The notes beneath the pieces are model-generated. The model made no database searches. It was not told the DNA's origin and saw only the letters and a program-made list of their open reading frames with translations. From assembly GCA_964342825.1 (NCBI GenBank), contig CAYFHO010000019.1, positions 1 through 64,000 of the forward strand: a stretch of DNA of 64,000 nucleotides, in the 5' to 3' direction. Shown in pieces: positions 25,884-36,360 of the stretch. Position numbers and translations under genes: made by a program. The stretch is from AAA164-E04 sp964342825. Its GTDB lineage: Bacteria; Verrucomicrobiota; Verrucomicrobiia; Limisphaerales; AAA164-E04. Within the stretch, counting starts at the first letter, position 1. Each line of letters opens with the position of its first letter.

Positions 25884-27185
25884 ATGCGATCCTCGATTCT
25901 GAAATGGACAGGTGCTCTGGCTGCCTTTGGACTGTCGTTAGCCTCTGCTCTGGAGGCAGGGCAACCCTTGGTCATCAATTATGATGAAGCAAAGATTCCG
26001 TCTTACAAACTACCCAACCCGCTTGTGGCTGAGGACGGAACGCCTATTCAAACAGCCTCTGCCTGGAATCAAATTCGTCGCCCTGAGCTTCTTTCACTGT
26101 TCAGTCGGGAAATGTTCGGGGAAGCCCCAGGTCGTCCGGGTAAGGTGCAGTTTGAAGTAAGCTCCGACGTCGAGAATGCTCTTAACGGCCTGGCAAGAAG
26201 GAAAGAAGTCACGGTCAAATTATTTGGCGAAAATGGAAAAGAGAGCATTGATGTCAACGTGTTGATTTACCTTCCTGCAAAGGCATCAAAACCTACACCT
26301 GTTTTCCTTGGGTACAACTTTTATGGCAATCATACGATTCAGTCGGATGAAGGAATCACTCTTTCCAGTTCGTGGATGAGAAACAACGACGATAAAGGAG
26401 TCAAAGACCACAAAGCGACGAACGCATCTCGAGGCACAAGCGCCCACAGATGGCCGGTTCCAATGATCCTGAAAAAGGGATACGGGTTGGTAACAGCGTA
26501 TTATGGAGATATCGATCCAGATTTTCACGACGGATGGGAAAACGGGATTCACCCCTTGTTTTACCGGGAATCTCAAAAAGCCCCTGAACCTCACCAGTGG
26601 GGTTCTATTGCCGCCTGGGCCTGGGGGTTGAGCCGTATTATGGATTATTTGGAGACGGACAAACTCGTGGCAAAAGACAAGGTGATCGTCATGGGGCATT
26701 CCAGGTTGGGTAAAACGTCCCTCTGGGCAGGAGCCACCGATCCGAGGTTTTCTATGGTTATTTCAAATAATTCCGGGTGTGGAGGAGCCGCTTTAAGTCG
26801 ACGTGCATTTGGGGAAACTGTCCGGCGAATTAATTCTTCGTTTCCACATTGGTTTTGTGGAAATTTTGCTTATTACAATGACCGCGAGTCTCTCCTTCCC
26901 TTTGATCAACATCAATTAATAGCCCTCATTGCTCCTCGCCCTGTCTACATCGCAAGTGCCGAACAAGACCGCTGGGCCGACCCCAAGGGCGAATTTTTAT
27001 CGGGAGTGCATGCGGATCCAGTATATCGTTTGCTTGGTAAAAATGGCATCTCCGAAAGAGTGATGCCAAAGGTGAATCAATCCATAGGTGATACCATTGG
27101 CTATCACATTCGAACCGGAAAGCATGATGTTACCAACTTTGACTGGGAACAATTCATGATTTTCGCAGATCGCCACCTTAGGTAA
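25884..27185 (+). CDS. CE15-like (glucuronoyl) esterase / alpha-beta hydrolase, exported
   Basis: 433 residues from ATG 25884; a TTG 27 bases upstream is less likely. A signal peptide MRSSILKWTGALAAF ends near LEAGQ. The alpha-beta hydrolase nucleophile is in VIVMGHSRLGKTSLW, close to the GCSRxGK pattern of CE15 glucuronoyl esterases. Further family-like segments are NNSGCGGAALSRR, PHWFCGNF and YYNDRESLLPFDQH, with a final catalytic His in GKHDVTNFDW. CE15 enzymes cleave ester links between glucuronic acid in xylan and lignin alcohols; marine members may act on other uronate esters. The family call is good, the substrate unknown. A terminator follows. Confidence 0.88.
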   Translation: MRSSILKWTGALAAFGLSLASALEAGQPLVINYDEAKIPSYKLPNPLVAEDGTPIQTASAWNQIRRPELLSLFSREMFGEAPGRPGKVQFEVSSDVENALNGLARRKEVTVKLFGENGKESIDVNVLIYLPAKASKPTPVFLGYNFYGNHTIQSDEGITLSSSWMRNNDDKGVKDHKATNASRGTSAHRWPVPMILKKGYGLVTAYYGDIDPDFHDGWENGIHPLFYRESQKAPEPHQWGSIAAWAWGLSRIMDYLETDKLVAKDKVIVMGHSRLGKTSLWAGATDPRFSMVISNNSGCGGAALSRRAFGETVRRINSSFPHWFCGNFAYYNDRESLLPFDQHQLIALIAPRPVYIASAEQDRWADPKGEFLSGVHADPVYRLLGKNGISERVMPKVNQSIGDTIGYHIRTGKHDVTNFDWEQFMIFADRHLR

Positions 27186-27211
27186 CCCATTATCAACAAG
27201 TATAATAACAC

Positions 27212-27243
27212 AAGCTGCGGCATACATTGTCGCGGCTTTTTCC
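27212..27243 (+). terminator. Probable rho-independent terminator
   Basis: AAGCTGCG and CGCGGCTT pair with one G-U wobble around an 11-base spacer, followed by TTTTCC. It lies 27 bases after the esterase stop. Confidence 0.6.
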
Positions 27244-27340
27244 TGTTTCAGCACATTTGATTTTAAGTTGCTTTGGCATGATTTTAGCTGTTACCTCAAC
27301 AAAACCTTTCTTCATGAAATTGCTAGGGATGTTAAAATAT

Positions 27341-30300
27341 ATGGATTGCCGTATGGAAAACGGAATGGTTGGTGGCAGAATCACGGGTGCCTTGTTACTA
27401 CTTTTGACTCTTTGTTGCGCTCCTCTCATACAAGCTGAACAAATGGTGATCGCCGAGGTAATGTACCACCCTGCCGACGACGGACCTGAGTATATCGAGT
27501 TTTACAACCAAACATCCACCCCGCTGGACATGGCCGACTGGGAATTAAGGGGAGGTGCTGAATTTGATTTTCCTCCCTTTGATGCGGCAAATGCACAAGA
27601 CGGATTTGTGAAGGCATGGGAAAGGTTTGTGGTGGGCAACGTTTCACCACAAGAATTGCGGTCCTATTACGGTATTCCACAATCAGTCAGGGTTTTCGGC
27701 CCGTGGTCAGGCAACTTATCAGATGCCGGTGACACGATTGTTCTCAAAGATAAAAACGAAGTTGTGCTCGTCCGATTGGACTATGAGGATGACGGGTACT
27801 GGCCGGTTGCGGCAGATGGTCTGGGACACTCTCTCGTGCTCGTCAGTGGCGACGATCCAGTTAATGACTGGCGCACATGGAAAGCCAGCGAACGCCCAAA
27901 GGGAACTCCGGGTACGGAACCCATCCAGGGAGCAGAAACACCCATTGAATCTCCTGAGGTGGATTTAAGTCAAGGAGTCGTTCTGGTGGATTTTGGCGAT
28001 AAATGGAAATTTCACGATGGAAATCAAAACCTTGGTACCAACTGGAGAAGACTGGGATTTGATGATTCATCCTGGAAGGAGGGTTCAGGACTGTTCGGTT
28101 TTGAAAACTCACCCCTGCCAGAGCCCGGCATTCAAACTCCCCTGAATGATCAGGATCAATTAACCTTTTACTTTCGCAAAAAATTCCAGTTTCAAGGTGA
28201 TCCTGCAGGAACTTCATTGAACATGGACATGATCCTGGATGACGGAGCCGTTGTCTACCTGAACAACACTGAGGTAGGTCGAATTCGAATGCCAGGTGGC
28301 ACCATCACATTCAACACATCTTCGTCAGGCGGGGCGGTCACTAATGCCACTCTTGAAGAAGATGTCCTTCAACCTGCAGGAAACCTTCTGAGAAACGGAA
28401 CCAATGAACTGGCAGTTGAATTACACCAGGTCAACAGGACGTCTTCAGATGCAGTTTTTGGAGCACGTCTACGCCTGACAACCACAAGCAGTTCCTCGGT
28501 TGTCATCAACGAAGTACTGCCCATGCCGGGGGAAGCCGGTTTCATTGAGATATACAATCCACTTACCGAGTCGGTGTCGCTGAGAAATTACTACTTGAGT
28601 GACGACCCAGGCCGATTGAACAAAGCCCGGATCAATGAAGACTGGACCGTGGCACCGAGAAGCTTTCTGACAATCCCCTACCAATCTATCAGTCTGGTCC
28701 CGAAACCAGGAACCGTGTTGTATCTCACCGAACCCGACGGAGACTCACCCGTCTCAGCCTTGAGTGCCAATATCGCACAAGACGGAAGATCTATCGGACG
28801 TAAACCGGACGGTGGACCCGAGTGGTTTTCTTTTACTACACCAACCCCCGGTGGAGAGAACGGAAGTGAAGGCGGTCGCGCCAATGTGCACCTGAATGAA
28901 ATTCACTATTCCGAAGAGGGAATCATTGAGTGGATTGAAATATGGAACGAAGGAAATTCAGAGATTAGGGCAAACTCGTTAAAGGTCGTCATTGGAAACC
29001 GATTCAATGAAGCTCTGCTCATTACCGAAAATATTCCAGCTGGCAGCTTCTACCAGTTGAGTCAGTCCATCAATGTAGGAAATGGAAGACACACTGTTTC
29101 CATTGCAAATTCGAGAAATACCATACTGGATGCGGCCCGCTTTGGTCGTCCAGGCCTTGGCCTGACGTGGCAAGCTTTTCCTGACGGATCTGACGAATGG
29201 TACGCCACGGTAAATTCCACTCCGATGGCGGGCAATGCTCCATCGATTCAAAACCAGATTGTCATCAATGAAATCATGTTTGATCCACCATCCAATCAGG
29301 TGAGGGCAGAATATATTGAAATTACCAATCAAGGTTCTTCGACTGTGGATCTGTCGGGCTGGAGATTCACAGAGGGAATCAGTTTCGTCTTTCCGTTAGG
29401 GACGCAACTGGAAGCCGGAGGCTATATGGTCATTGCCGCCGATCTGGACTGGCTGAAAGAGGCGCATGGAAACATCAATGCCTTGGGCAATTATTCTGGA
29501 AGATTAAGCAATAATGGTGAACTCATTCGCCTGGAAGACCAATGGGGTAATCTGGCCGATCAAGTCGACTATCGAGTTGGAGGTGAATGGCCGGAGTTAC
29601 CAAATGGTGGCGGCAGCAGTCTGGAACTGATGCACCCCGGTTCCGACAACAATAAAGGATCAGCTTGGCAAGCCAGTGATGAATCTACCAAATCTCAGTG
29701 GCGAACCTATCGTTATCAAGGACGATATGCCCAAAGGGACTCACAAGGCGGCCCAACCGATTACAAGGAAATCTATTTTCACTTGGTCAACGATGGCCAC
29801 GTCATGCTCAGAAACATCGCATTGAGAAGGAATCGGGATGGAGCGAATTTGATTACGAACCGAGATGTCATGTCCACCAATAATCGAAGTGCCACCGGGT
29901 GGCTCGCTCAAGGAACCCACTGGCAGACTCACATGGATGGTGAAGGTAATTTAAATATCATTTCCACCGGTCGTGGGGACAACCGACCCAACCGCGTAGA
30001 AATAGATGTGATTGACATTCGACGCAATGATGACTGTGAGATTCAGTTCCAAGCCCGCTGGGTATCCGGATCACCTCGACTCATTTTCTCGACCTGGGAC
30101 CACAGCATTGCGAACAGCTTCTTGATCCCCATACCAGAAAAGCTTGGCACACCCGGGGCCCGTAACTCCAAAGCCGAATCCACGGCACCGCCCCAGCTTG
30201 CCAAACTCAATCATTCTCCCGCCGTTCCTGGAACAAGAGACAATGTGACGATCAGCGCCGATGTTGTTTCGGCGGAGCCACTCGATTATGTACGAGTTTA

Positions 30301-33300
30301 TCACCGCGCCGATAATTCCAACAATGACGGGGCATGGAATTTTGAAACAATGTATGACGACGGTCTGCGCGGAGGGGATTTAACCAGTGAAGATGGACGA
30401 TTTAGTGGATTGCTCACGACCTACAAGTCAAACAGCCAGATAGTTCAATTCTATGTGGAAGCAAGAACTCAGTCCGGCAACATCATCAGACTACCCCGCA
30501 ATGCTCCGGAGATGCCCGCCCTTTATATAGTAGATACGCGAACACAAAATACAGATCTCCGTAAAATGCGATTCGTGGTTTCGGCTTACCATTTGGGAGC
30601 GATCTCAAGCGGGGAAACCAGGAAGTACAACTATAAATTCCCGAGATTGGCCAACCAGTACTTCAATGCAACCTTCATTTCTAACGAAAAGGATATCTAT
30701 TATAACGCCAGCATTCGCCACACTGGAAGTCCCTGGACGAGGGGAAGCAATCTGGATCGTGCGAAATTCAAGATCCAGCAGGATCGCCCCTTCAGGGGGC
30801 GAGTCAAACATCGTTGGGACAACGATGCCGCTAACAGTGGGCGCAGGCACCATAACCGCATCACTCGGTACATGCTTTATCTGCTCGGACACCCGGTCAA
30901 TGAAAATGAATTTGTTCACGTCACGATCAATGCAGGAAGCCCTCAATTGAGAGAAGATACCGAACCGGTCGGGAATGAATTCCTGGATCGAAATTTTGAA
31001 GCCGGTAGTGACGGTGAACTTTATCGTATTGATGATGAATGGTGGTTTCGCGACAGTTGGGATCGACGAAATCGTGACGCTTCCTGGAGTTATAAGAATA
31101 CCGACAATCCTGGAAACTACCGAACCGAGTGGATGAAGCGCACCCTGGAAGCCGAGGATGATTTCACAGCGATCATCAATTTATTCCAAACAGCGTCCGG
31201 TTCCTACAATCAAGCCCAGATAGAAAAACTCGCGGATCCGGATGCCATCATGAAAATGTTCGTGGTCCGTGGTTACATTGACGATTGGGATTCCATTTCA
31301 TTAAGACGCGGAAAAAATGGATATATGTATCGACGTGCTACGGATGGGAAATTTCAATTCATACACTGGGATAGTGACTTAACCTTCGGCAACTCGGGAG
31401 CCAATTTTTATCAAGGTCTGCCCGGAGTGAACACTTACATTCGCAAGGATTATAATCTCCGATTGTTCAACTACTACATGACGGAACTCCTTGAGAAATA
31501 CACCAAGGACTCGCCCCGGATGCTGGCATGGCTGGATTTGGAGGAAAGTGCCAGCCGTAATTACTCCATCAACGAACGAACCTACACCAACTGGTTCAAT
31601 GCGAGGGAATCCAGAGGTTATAATCTGATGAGAAGGTACAATGACACTCCGTTCGAAATCACAACAGGTAATGGAGAGATGATGACAACCACCAGTGATA
31701 CCATAGAACTGGCAGGCCAATCTTCACCCGGTATATACGAGGTTGTCGTTGAGGGGCAACCTGACGCCACTTTTGAGAGAGACGGATTTGTCGACTGGAA
31801 GGTGTCAGGATTGCGACTTCGACAAGGCGAAACTGTTCTAAAACTACATGCCGTCGACCAATGGGGAGAGATCAGGGAATCTACTGAATTTACAGTTGAT
31901 AAAACCAATAACGCGCGTCCCATCGTAGCATTGGATGCTCGTCCAGCCTCTTGGAATGTCAACACGGACCAAACACTGCGCATCGATGCCGGGGAAAGTT
32001 TTGATCCAGAAGGAGACTCGTTAAGTTTCAATTGGACCTCTTCCGACATGGGTATTGAACTCGTACCCGATCCTGGTCACCAGGCATCTGCCAGATTCGC
32101 TGGACCGGGCTGGTATGACATAGAAATAAATACCGAGGATGAAGACGGCAATAAAACAGTAACGACCAGGCAAGCTTCCGTGTTTGGAAGACATGGATTC
32201 AGTGATTTTGGGGACAGGCATCTTGATCCTTGGTGGACCATGGAACAGGGCAGAATGGCTGACAACCGACCTGAGGGTGTTTGGTTTTCACTGGAAGAAA
32301 ACCCAGGGCACTTAACCATAAGTATGAGTGGAGTAGAAGCTCACCCGTGGAAGCAAAGTCGTCCCAATTTCCCATACCTTTCCAGGATCCTGCCAGGGGA
32401 AACAGATTGGTCACTTCATGCCAAAGTAGGACTGGATTCCAATCTGGATCGCAGTTTCTGGACGGGAGTTATGGCAAGTATCAGAGAAAACGGACAGGAC
32501 GTGTGGTATGGAATCGGATTGGAAGGAGGAGACCGCATAAAAGTCGCAAGAAAGACACCTACCGGTAGTATTTCGACGATCGGTCAACTCTCGATTGGCA
32601 CGCCTGAGGCAACCGTCCGGATCCGGCGATCGGGAAATACTTTGAGGTTTGAAACTGGAAAATCTGGAATATGGCAGTCCATCGCGACCAGGACCATTCC
32701 TTCCAACTCCATTGCATCGAAAGGAGGTATTTTCATGAGTGCTGAACAGGCTGTTAGCGCCGATGCCCAGGTGGACTTTGCCATGCTTGTTGATCCGGCT
32801 TTGACAAGTGATCTGGTGCTGGCAGTTCGTCCGACAGAAATCATGTACAACCCAACCGATGCTTCGGGAGCCGAATTCATTGAGTTAATCAATGTGAGTG
32901 AAAATACCATCGACCTTGCCGGCGGAGAGTTCATTGAGGGGATTCGCTATAAATTCGGAACCACTTCTTTGATGCCAAATGAGCGCATCGTTATTGCCGG
33001 AGATCGGAACACCTTCCTCGCCTTTTACGGAGGTGCCAACATCCGACTGGCCGATGGTTCGTTCGACGGTCGATTGGCGGATGAAGGTGAACGAGTCACA
33101 TTCGTAGACGCAGACGGAAATGTTGTTTTTTCTGTCAATTACAACGATTCAGGAAAATGGCCCAAACGTGCTGATGGGTTTGGCAGTTCACTTCAAGCCG
33201 TAGCACTTCGTGGAGATTTCAATGATCCAGATCATTGGGAAGCCAGTAAAGAATTCAACGGATCACCTGGAAGAGAAGGCCTCGCGACCGAACCAGGTGT

Positions 33301-34684
33301 GGTGATCAACGAGGTATTAACTCATAGTGATCCCCCCTTTGAGGATGCGATTGAATTATATAACGCAAGCAATGCTCCAGTGGACATTGGGGGATGGTTC
33401 CTTAGTGACAGTTCCAATGATTATCGCAAATACCAAATTCCGATGGGAACCATCATCCAAGCCAAGGGATTTTATGTTGCCTACCAGAGAGCCTTTTTTG
33501 GTCTGAATCCTCGGGTCCCATTTGCTTTGAGTTCTGCGTTCGGAGATGAGGTGCACCTCACCAAAGGAGATAATGAAGGCAATATCGTTGAATTCATCGA
33601 TGAGATTGAATTTCCCGCAGCTGAAAATGGCCGATCCATGGGACGCTACCCGGATGGATCGGATTCCATTCGCACATTGGACCATCAGACATTCGGTACG
33701 CAATTACGCAACACAGATGCACCTGAGGATTTGGATTTATTTGTGCTAGGAAAAGGCGCACCAAATGCACAACCGTTCATTGGTTCAGTGGCGGTCACCA
33801 GAATCATGTATCACCCAACATTGGGTAATGATGAATACATAGAACTGAGAAACCGCCTCTCGGAAGAGGTTCCTCTGTTTGATCCAAATATCCCCAACAA
33901 CACCTGGAGGCTTCGCGGTGGCGTTGACCTTGATTTTCCAATGAACGTAAGCATTCCTGCTTTGGGTCGGTTGATCATCACCGAAATCGAACCCGATGTT
34001 TACAGGGCCAAGTACTCCGTGCCTGATGCAGTCGCTATCTTGGGGCCTTACTCCGGAAAACTGGACAACAACGGTGAAATCATTCGCATATTAAGACCCG
34101 ACAGTCCGGTACCGGCTCCTGATCCGGACGCAGGATTCGTCCCTTTCCTCCACGTAGATGAAGTCAAATACGACAACGAACTCCCATGGCCGCGAGAGGC
34201 TGATGGTTTGGGAGCTGGACTTCAGCGTATTGACCTGACTTTGGATGGGAGTGATCCGAACAACTGGTCCTCCTTCCGTCCTGGAGCAGGTGTCGAAGGA
34301 GATTTGGATGAAGACGGAATGCCCGACGTCTGGGAAGCGATGTTTGGATTGGACTCTTCAGATGCTTCGGATGCATTCCTGGACTCTGACGGCGATGGTT
34401 TGCTGAATATCGAAGAGTTCCTTGCACAAACCGATCCCACAAATCCTGGAAGTGCACTGAAAGTTGAAAACTTTGGTCTGAGCGACGATGGCTTGCAAGT
34501 GGTCATTCGTTTTCTGGCGCAACCTGGTGTGACCTACAGCATTGAAAGCACCTCATTCATTCAGGCTGGTACTTGGCGGGAAGCGACTCGCACCATACCG
34601 ACCACAGAGCCAACGATGTTGGAAGTCGCGTTGGATATAGATGAACCCGTACACAGTTTCTTTCGCTTGAACATCGTCGAGTAA
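27341..34684 (+). CDS. Giant secreted protein with lamin-tail (LTD) domains, CotH kinase-like domain and PKD-like module
   Basis: About 2447 residues from ATG 27341 (AGGG upstream); alternative ATGs lie at 27314, 27329 and 27353. A signal peptide with core ALLLLLTLCCAPLIQA precedes the first domain. At least seven LTD-like units show the pattern INEI(M/L)..P......EYIEI.N: near 27.4, 28.5, 28.9, 29.3, 32.8, 33.3 and 33.8 kb. A jelly-roll-like segment (WKFHDGNQNLGTNWRRLGF) lies at about 28.0 kb. A CotH-type kinase region spans about 30.5-31.6 kb, with IRHTGSPWTRGS and FIHWDSDLTFG. A PKD/cadherin-like module (AGESFDPEGDSLSFNW) is at 32.0 kb and a lectin-like segment at 32.2-32.8 kb. The end holds DSDGDGL calcium-loop repeats and a Y-S-I-E...W...FFRL module. 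Likely an adhesive or matrix surface protein. Confidence 0.88.
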   Translation: MDCRMENGMVGGRITGALLLLLTLCCAPLIQAEQMVIAEVMYHPADDGPEYIEFYNQTSTPLDMADWELRGGAEFDFPPFDAANAQDGFVKAWERFVVGNVSPQELRSYYGIPQSVRVFGPWSGNLSDAGDTIVLKDKNEVVLVRLDYEDDGYWPVAADGLGHSLVLVSGDDPVNDWRTWKASERPKGTPGTEPIQGAETPIESPEVDLSQGVVLVDFGDKWKFHDGNQNLGTNWRRLGFDDSSWKEGSGLFGFENSPLPEPGIQTPLNDQDQLTFYFRKKFQFQGDPAGTSLNMDMILDDGAVVYLNNTEVGRIRMPGGTITFNTSSSGGAVTNATLEEDVLQPAGNLLRNGTNELAVELHQVNRTSSDAVFGARLRLTTTSSSSVVINEVLPMPGEAGFIEIYNPLTESVSLRNYYLSDDPGRLNKARINEDWTVAPRSFLTIPYQSISLVPKPGTVLYLTEPDGDSPVSALSANIAQDGRSIGRKPDGGPEWFSFTTPTPGGENGSEGGRANVHLNEIHYSEEGIIEWIEIWNEGNSEIRANSLKVVIGNRFNEALLITENIPAGSFYQLSQSINVGNGRHTVSIANSRNTILDAARFGRPGLGLTWQAFPDGSDEWYATVNSTPMAGNAPSIQNQIVINEIMFDPPSNQVRAEYIEITNQGSSTVDLSGWRFTEGISFVFPLGTQLEAGGYMVIAADLDWLKEAHGNINALGNYSGRLSNNGELIRLEDQWGNLADQVDYRVGGEWPELPNGGGSSLELMHPGSDNNKGSAWQASDESTKSQWRTYRYQGRYAQRDSQGGPTDYKEIYFHLVNDGHVMLRNIALRRNRDGANLITNRDVMSTNNRSATGWLAQGTHWQTHMDGEGNLNIISTGRGDNRPNRVEIDVIDIRRNDDCEIQFQARWVSGSPRLIFSTWDHSIANSFLIPIPEKLGTPGARNSKAESTAPPQLAKLNHSPAVPGTRDNVTISADVVSAEPLDYVRVYHRADNSNNDGAWNFETMYDDGLRGGDLTSEDGRFSGLLTTYKSNSQIVQFYVEARTQSGNIIRLPRNAPEMPALYIVDTRTQNTDLRKMRFVVSAYHLGAISSGETRKYNYKFPRLANQYFNATFISNEKDIYYNASIRHTGSPWTRGSNLDRAKFKIQQDRPFRGRVKHRWDNDAANSGRRHHNRITRYMLYLLGHPVNENEFVHVTINAGSPQLREDTEPVGNEFLDRNFEAGSDGELYRIDDEWWFRDSWDRRNRDASWSYKNTDNPGNYRTEWMKRTLEAEDDFTAIINLFQTASGSYNQAQIEKLADPDAIMKMFVVRGYIDDWDSISLRRGKNGYMYRRATDGKFQFIHWDSDLTFGNSGANFYQGLPGVNTYIRKDYNLRLFNYYMTELLEKYTKDSPRMLAWLDLEESASRNYSINERTYTNWFNARESRGYNLMRRYNDTPFEITTGNGEMMTTTSDTIELAGQSSPGIYEVVVEGQPDATFERDGFVDWKVSGLRLRQGETVLKLHAVDQWGEIRESTEFTVDKTNNARPIVALDARPASWNVNTDQTLRIDAGESFDPEGDSLSFNWTSSDMGIELVPDPGHQASARFAGPGWYDIEINTEDEDGNKTVTTRQASVFGRHGFSDFGDRHLDPWWTMEQGRMADNRPEGVWFSLEENPGHLTISMSGVEAHPWKQSRPNFPYLSRILPGETDWSLHAKVGLDSNLDRSFWTGVMASIRENGQDVWYGIGLEGGDRIKVARKTPTGSISTIGQLSIGTPEATVRIRRSGNTLRFETGKSGIWQSIATRTIPSNSIASKGGIFMSAEQAVSADAQVDFAMLVDPALTSDLVLAVRPTEIMYNPTDASGAEFIELINVSENTIDLAGGEFIEGIRYKFGTTSLMPNERIVIAGDRNTFLAFYGGANIRLADGSFDGRLADEGERVTFVDADGNVVFSVNYNDSGKWPKRADGFGSSLQAVALRGDFNDPDHWEASKEFNGSPGREGLATEPGVVINEVLTHSDPPFEDAIELYNASNAPVDIGGWFLSDSSNDYRKYQIPMGTIIQAKGFYVAYQRAFFGLNPRVPFALSSAFGDEVHLTKGDNEGNIVEFIDEIEFPAAENGRSMGRYPDGSDSIRTLDHQTFGTQLRNTDAPEDLDLFVLGKGAPNAQPFIGSVAVTRIMYHPTLGNDEYIELRNRLSEEVPLFDPNIPNNTWRLRGGVDLDFPMNVSIPALGRLIITEIEPDVYRAKYSVPDAVAILGPYSGKLDNNGEIIRILRPDSPVPAPDPDAGFVPFLHVDEVKYDNELPWPREADGLGAGLQRIDLTLDGSDPNNWSSFRPGAGVEGDLDEDGMPDVWEAMFGLDSSDASDAFLDSDGDGLLNIEEFLAQTDPTNPGSALKVENFGLSDDGLQVVIRFLAQPGVTYSIESTSFIQAGTWREATRTIPTTEPTMLEVALDIDEPVHSFFRLNIVE

Positions 34685-34761
34685 AACCTCCACCCCATTC
34701 ATGCAAAAACAAGAGTAGCTTGCCTTTGGTAGGCTCGGGATTATCGTGTGCTTGTAACCTT

Positions 34762-36330
34762 ATGAACACATCAACAAGACCCATGGTGACCATGGTCAGC
34801 TTTATGGCCTGGTTTCTAATCGTCATACACTCAGTGGCGGGACAAATGGAACTCCCCAATATCGTGGTGTTGTACGCAGACGACCTTGGTTATGGCGATG
34901 TGCAATGCTACAATCAGGATCAAAGCAAGATCCCGACACCCAATATTGATCAACTGGCACGCGAAGGAATGCGCTTCACGGATGCCCACTCCTCATCAGG
35001 TGTGTGTTCACCATCGCGTTATACACTACTGACTGGCCGGTACCATTGGAGAACTAAACTGCAATCGGGAATTGTAGGGTTATGGGGAAAGCCACTGATC
35101 CACGAAGAACGGCTAACCATAGGGAAAATCGCACAACAAAAAGGTTATCAGACGGCATGCATTGGTAAATGGCATCTGGGGTGGGATTGGCCAATTTCAG
35201 TTACTGAACGGAAACCCATGCAGCAATCGTATCCAAAAAATGCGGTGGCAAACTCAGATTTGAAAAATGTATGGCGATCAGTCTTTGAAAGAACTATAGA
35301 GGGGGGACCGGTGACTCGAGGGTTTGATGAGTATTTTGGAACCGATGTTCCCAACTGGCCTCCGTATTGTTTTATCGAGAACAACAAAACTGTTGGAATT
35401 CCTACAGAGTTTCTCAGCGAGAATCAACTCGCCCGCAACCTGGCCAGCCGACAGGGGCCCGCTCTCAAAGATTGGGATCTTGAAAACATACTCCCATCAT
35501 TAAGGAATCGAGCCGTCAAATTCATTAAGGAGCAGTCCAAGATGCCCCAACCTTTTCTTCTCTACCTGCCATTGACATCACCGCATACACCCTTGTCTGT
35601 AAGCCCACCGTGGAAGGGTAAAAGTGGATTGGGTCCCTATGCTGATCTTGTGATGGAAACGGATGGTGTGGTCGGTTCTATCCTTGAAGCCTTGGAAAAA
35701 ACTGATCAGACAAATAATACTTTGGTGTTTTTCACCAGCGATAATGGATGTGCTCACTATATTGACGTCAAACAACTCGAAGCAAACGGACATTTTCCAA
35801 GTGGACCATTGCGTGGTTATAAATCAGACGCCTGGGAGGGTGGACATCGGGTTCCATTCATCGTCCGCTGGCCAGGTGTCATTAAGCCTGACAGCAAAAA
35901 TCAATCACTCGTTCATCAAGCAGACCTACTTGCTACCATCGGCGATATTCTTGGAATCAATCTGAAGGAAAACGAGGGCGAAGACAGCTTCAGTCTCCTT
36001 CCTGTCCTGAGAGGCAAAGAAATGAATTCTCGCCGCACAACATCCGTGAGCTGCTCCATTCGAGGGATACCAAGCATCCGAGAAGGTCATTGGAAACTCA
36101 TCCTTGATTCTGGATCTGGTGGATGGACCCAGGGAAAAGCTTCGACCAAAGTTCAACTCTATCATCTCGAATCAGATATTGGTGAAACAAACAACCTGGC
36201 TTCCGAATTTCCTATCAAAGTCCAGGAGATGAGCCAGCTTTTGGAATCCTTGATAGCCAATGGACGCAGCACTCCTGGGCCACCTCAACAAAATGATGTG
36301 AAAGTGACCCGATACTTTAACGACAGATAA
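34762..36330 (+). CDS. Exported type I sulfatase (arylsulfatase A-like)
   Basis: 522 residues from ATG 34762. A signal peptide ends near SVAGQ. It has metal-binding LYADDLGYGD and the maturation motif CSPSRYTLLTGR with C82, which must become formylglycine. Further family features are IGKWHLG, SPHTPL and FFTSDNGC. The substrate could be a sulfated polysaccharide or glycan; the sequence does not say. An FGE homologue with intact active-site cysteines is 2 kb downstream on the other strand and could mature it. Convergent with the AIM24 gene. Confidence 0.95.
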   Translation: MNTSTRPMVTMVSFMAWFLIVIHSVAGQMELPNIVVLYADDLGYGDVQCYNQDQSKIPTPNIDQLAREGMRFTDAHSSSGVCSPSRYTLLTGRYHWRTKLQSGIVGLWGKPLIHEERLTIGKIAQQKGYQTACIGKWHLGWDWPISVTERKPMQQSYPKNAVANSDLKNVWRSVFERTIEGGPVTRGFDEYFGTDVPNWPPYCFIENNKTVGIPTEFLSENQLARNLASRQGPALKDWDLENILPSLRNRAVKFIKEQSKMPQPFLLYLPLTSPHTPLSVSPPWKGKSGLGPYADLVMETDGVVGSILEALEKTDQTNNTLVFFTSDNGCAHYIDVKQLEANGHFPSGPLRGYKSDAWEGGHRVPFIVRWPGVIKPDSKNQSLVHQADLLATIGDILGINLKENEGEDSFSLLPVLRGKEMNSRRTTSVSCSIRGIPSIREGHWKLILDSGSGGWTQGKASTKVQLYHLESDIGETNNLASEFPIKVQEMSQLLESLIANGRSTPGPPQQNDVKVTRYFNDR

Positions 36331-36360
36331 GCAAGGCTTCCTGAACAGCTGGGGCCTCTC

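Noticed and set aside
27221..27240. ACATTGTCGCGG as a third copy of the CGCGACAT operator
   Set aside because: Only a short core agrees, and the sequence is better explained as part of a terminator hairpin.
34700..34740. Hairpin-like AGCTTGCC/GGTAGGCT between the LTD and sulfatase genes
   Set aside because: Stem needs two G-U pairs and no T tract follows, so terminator function is unsupported.
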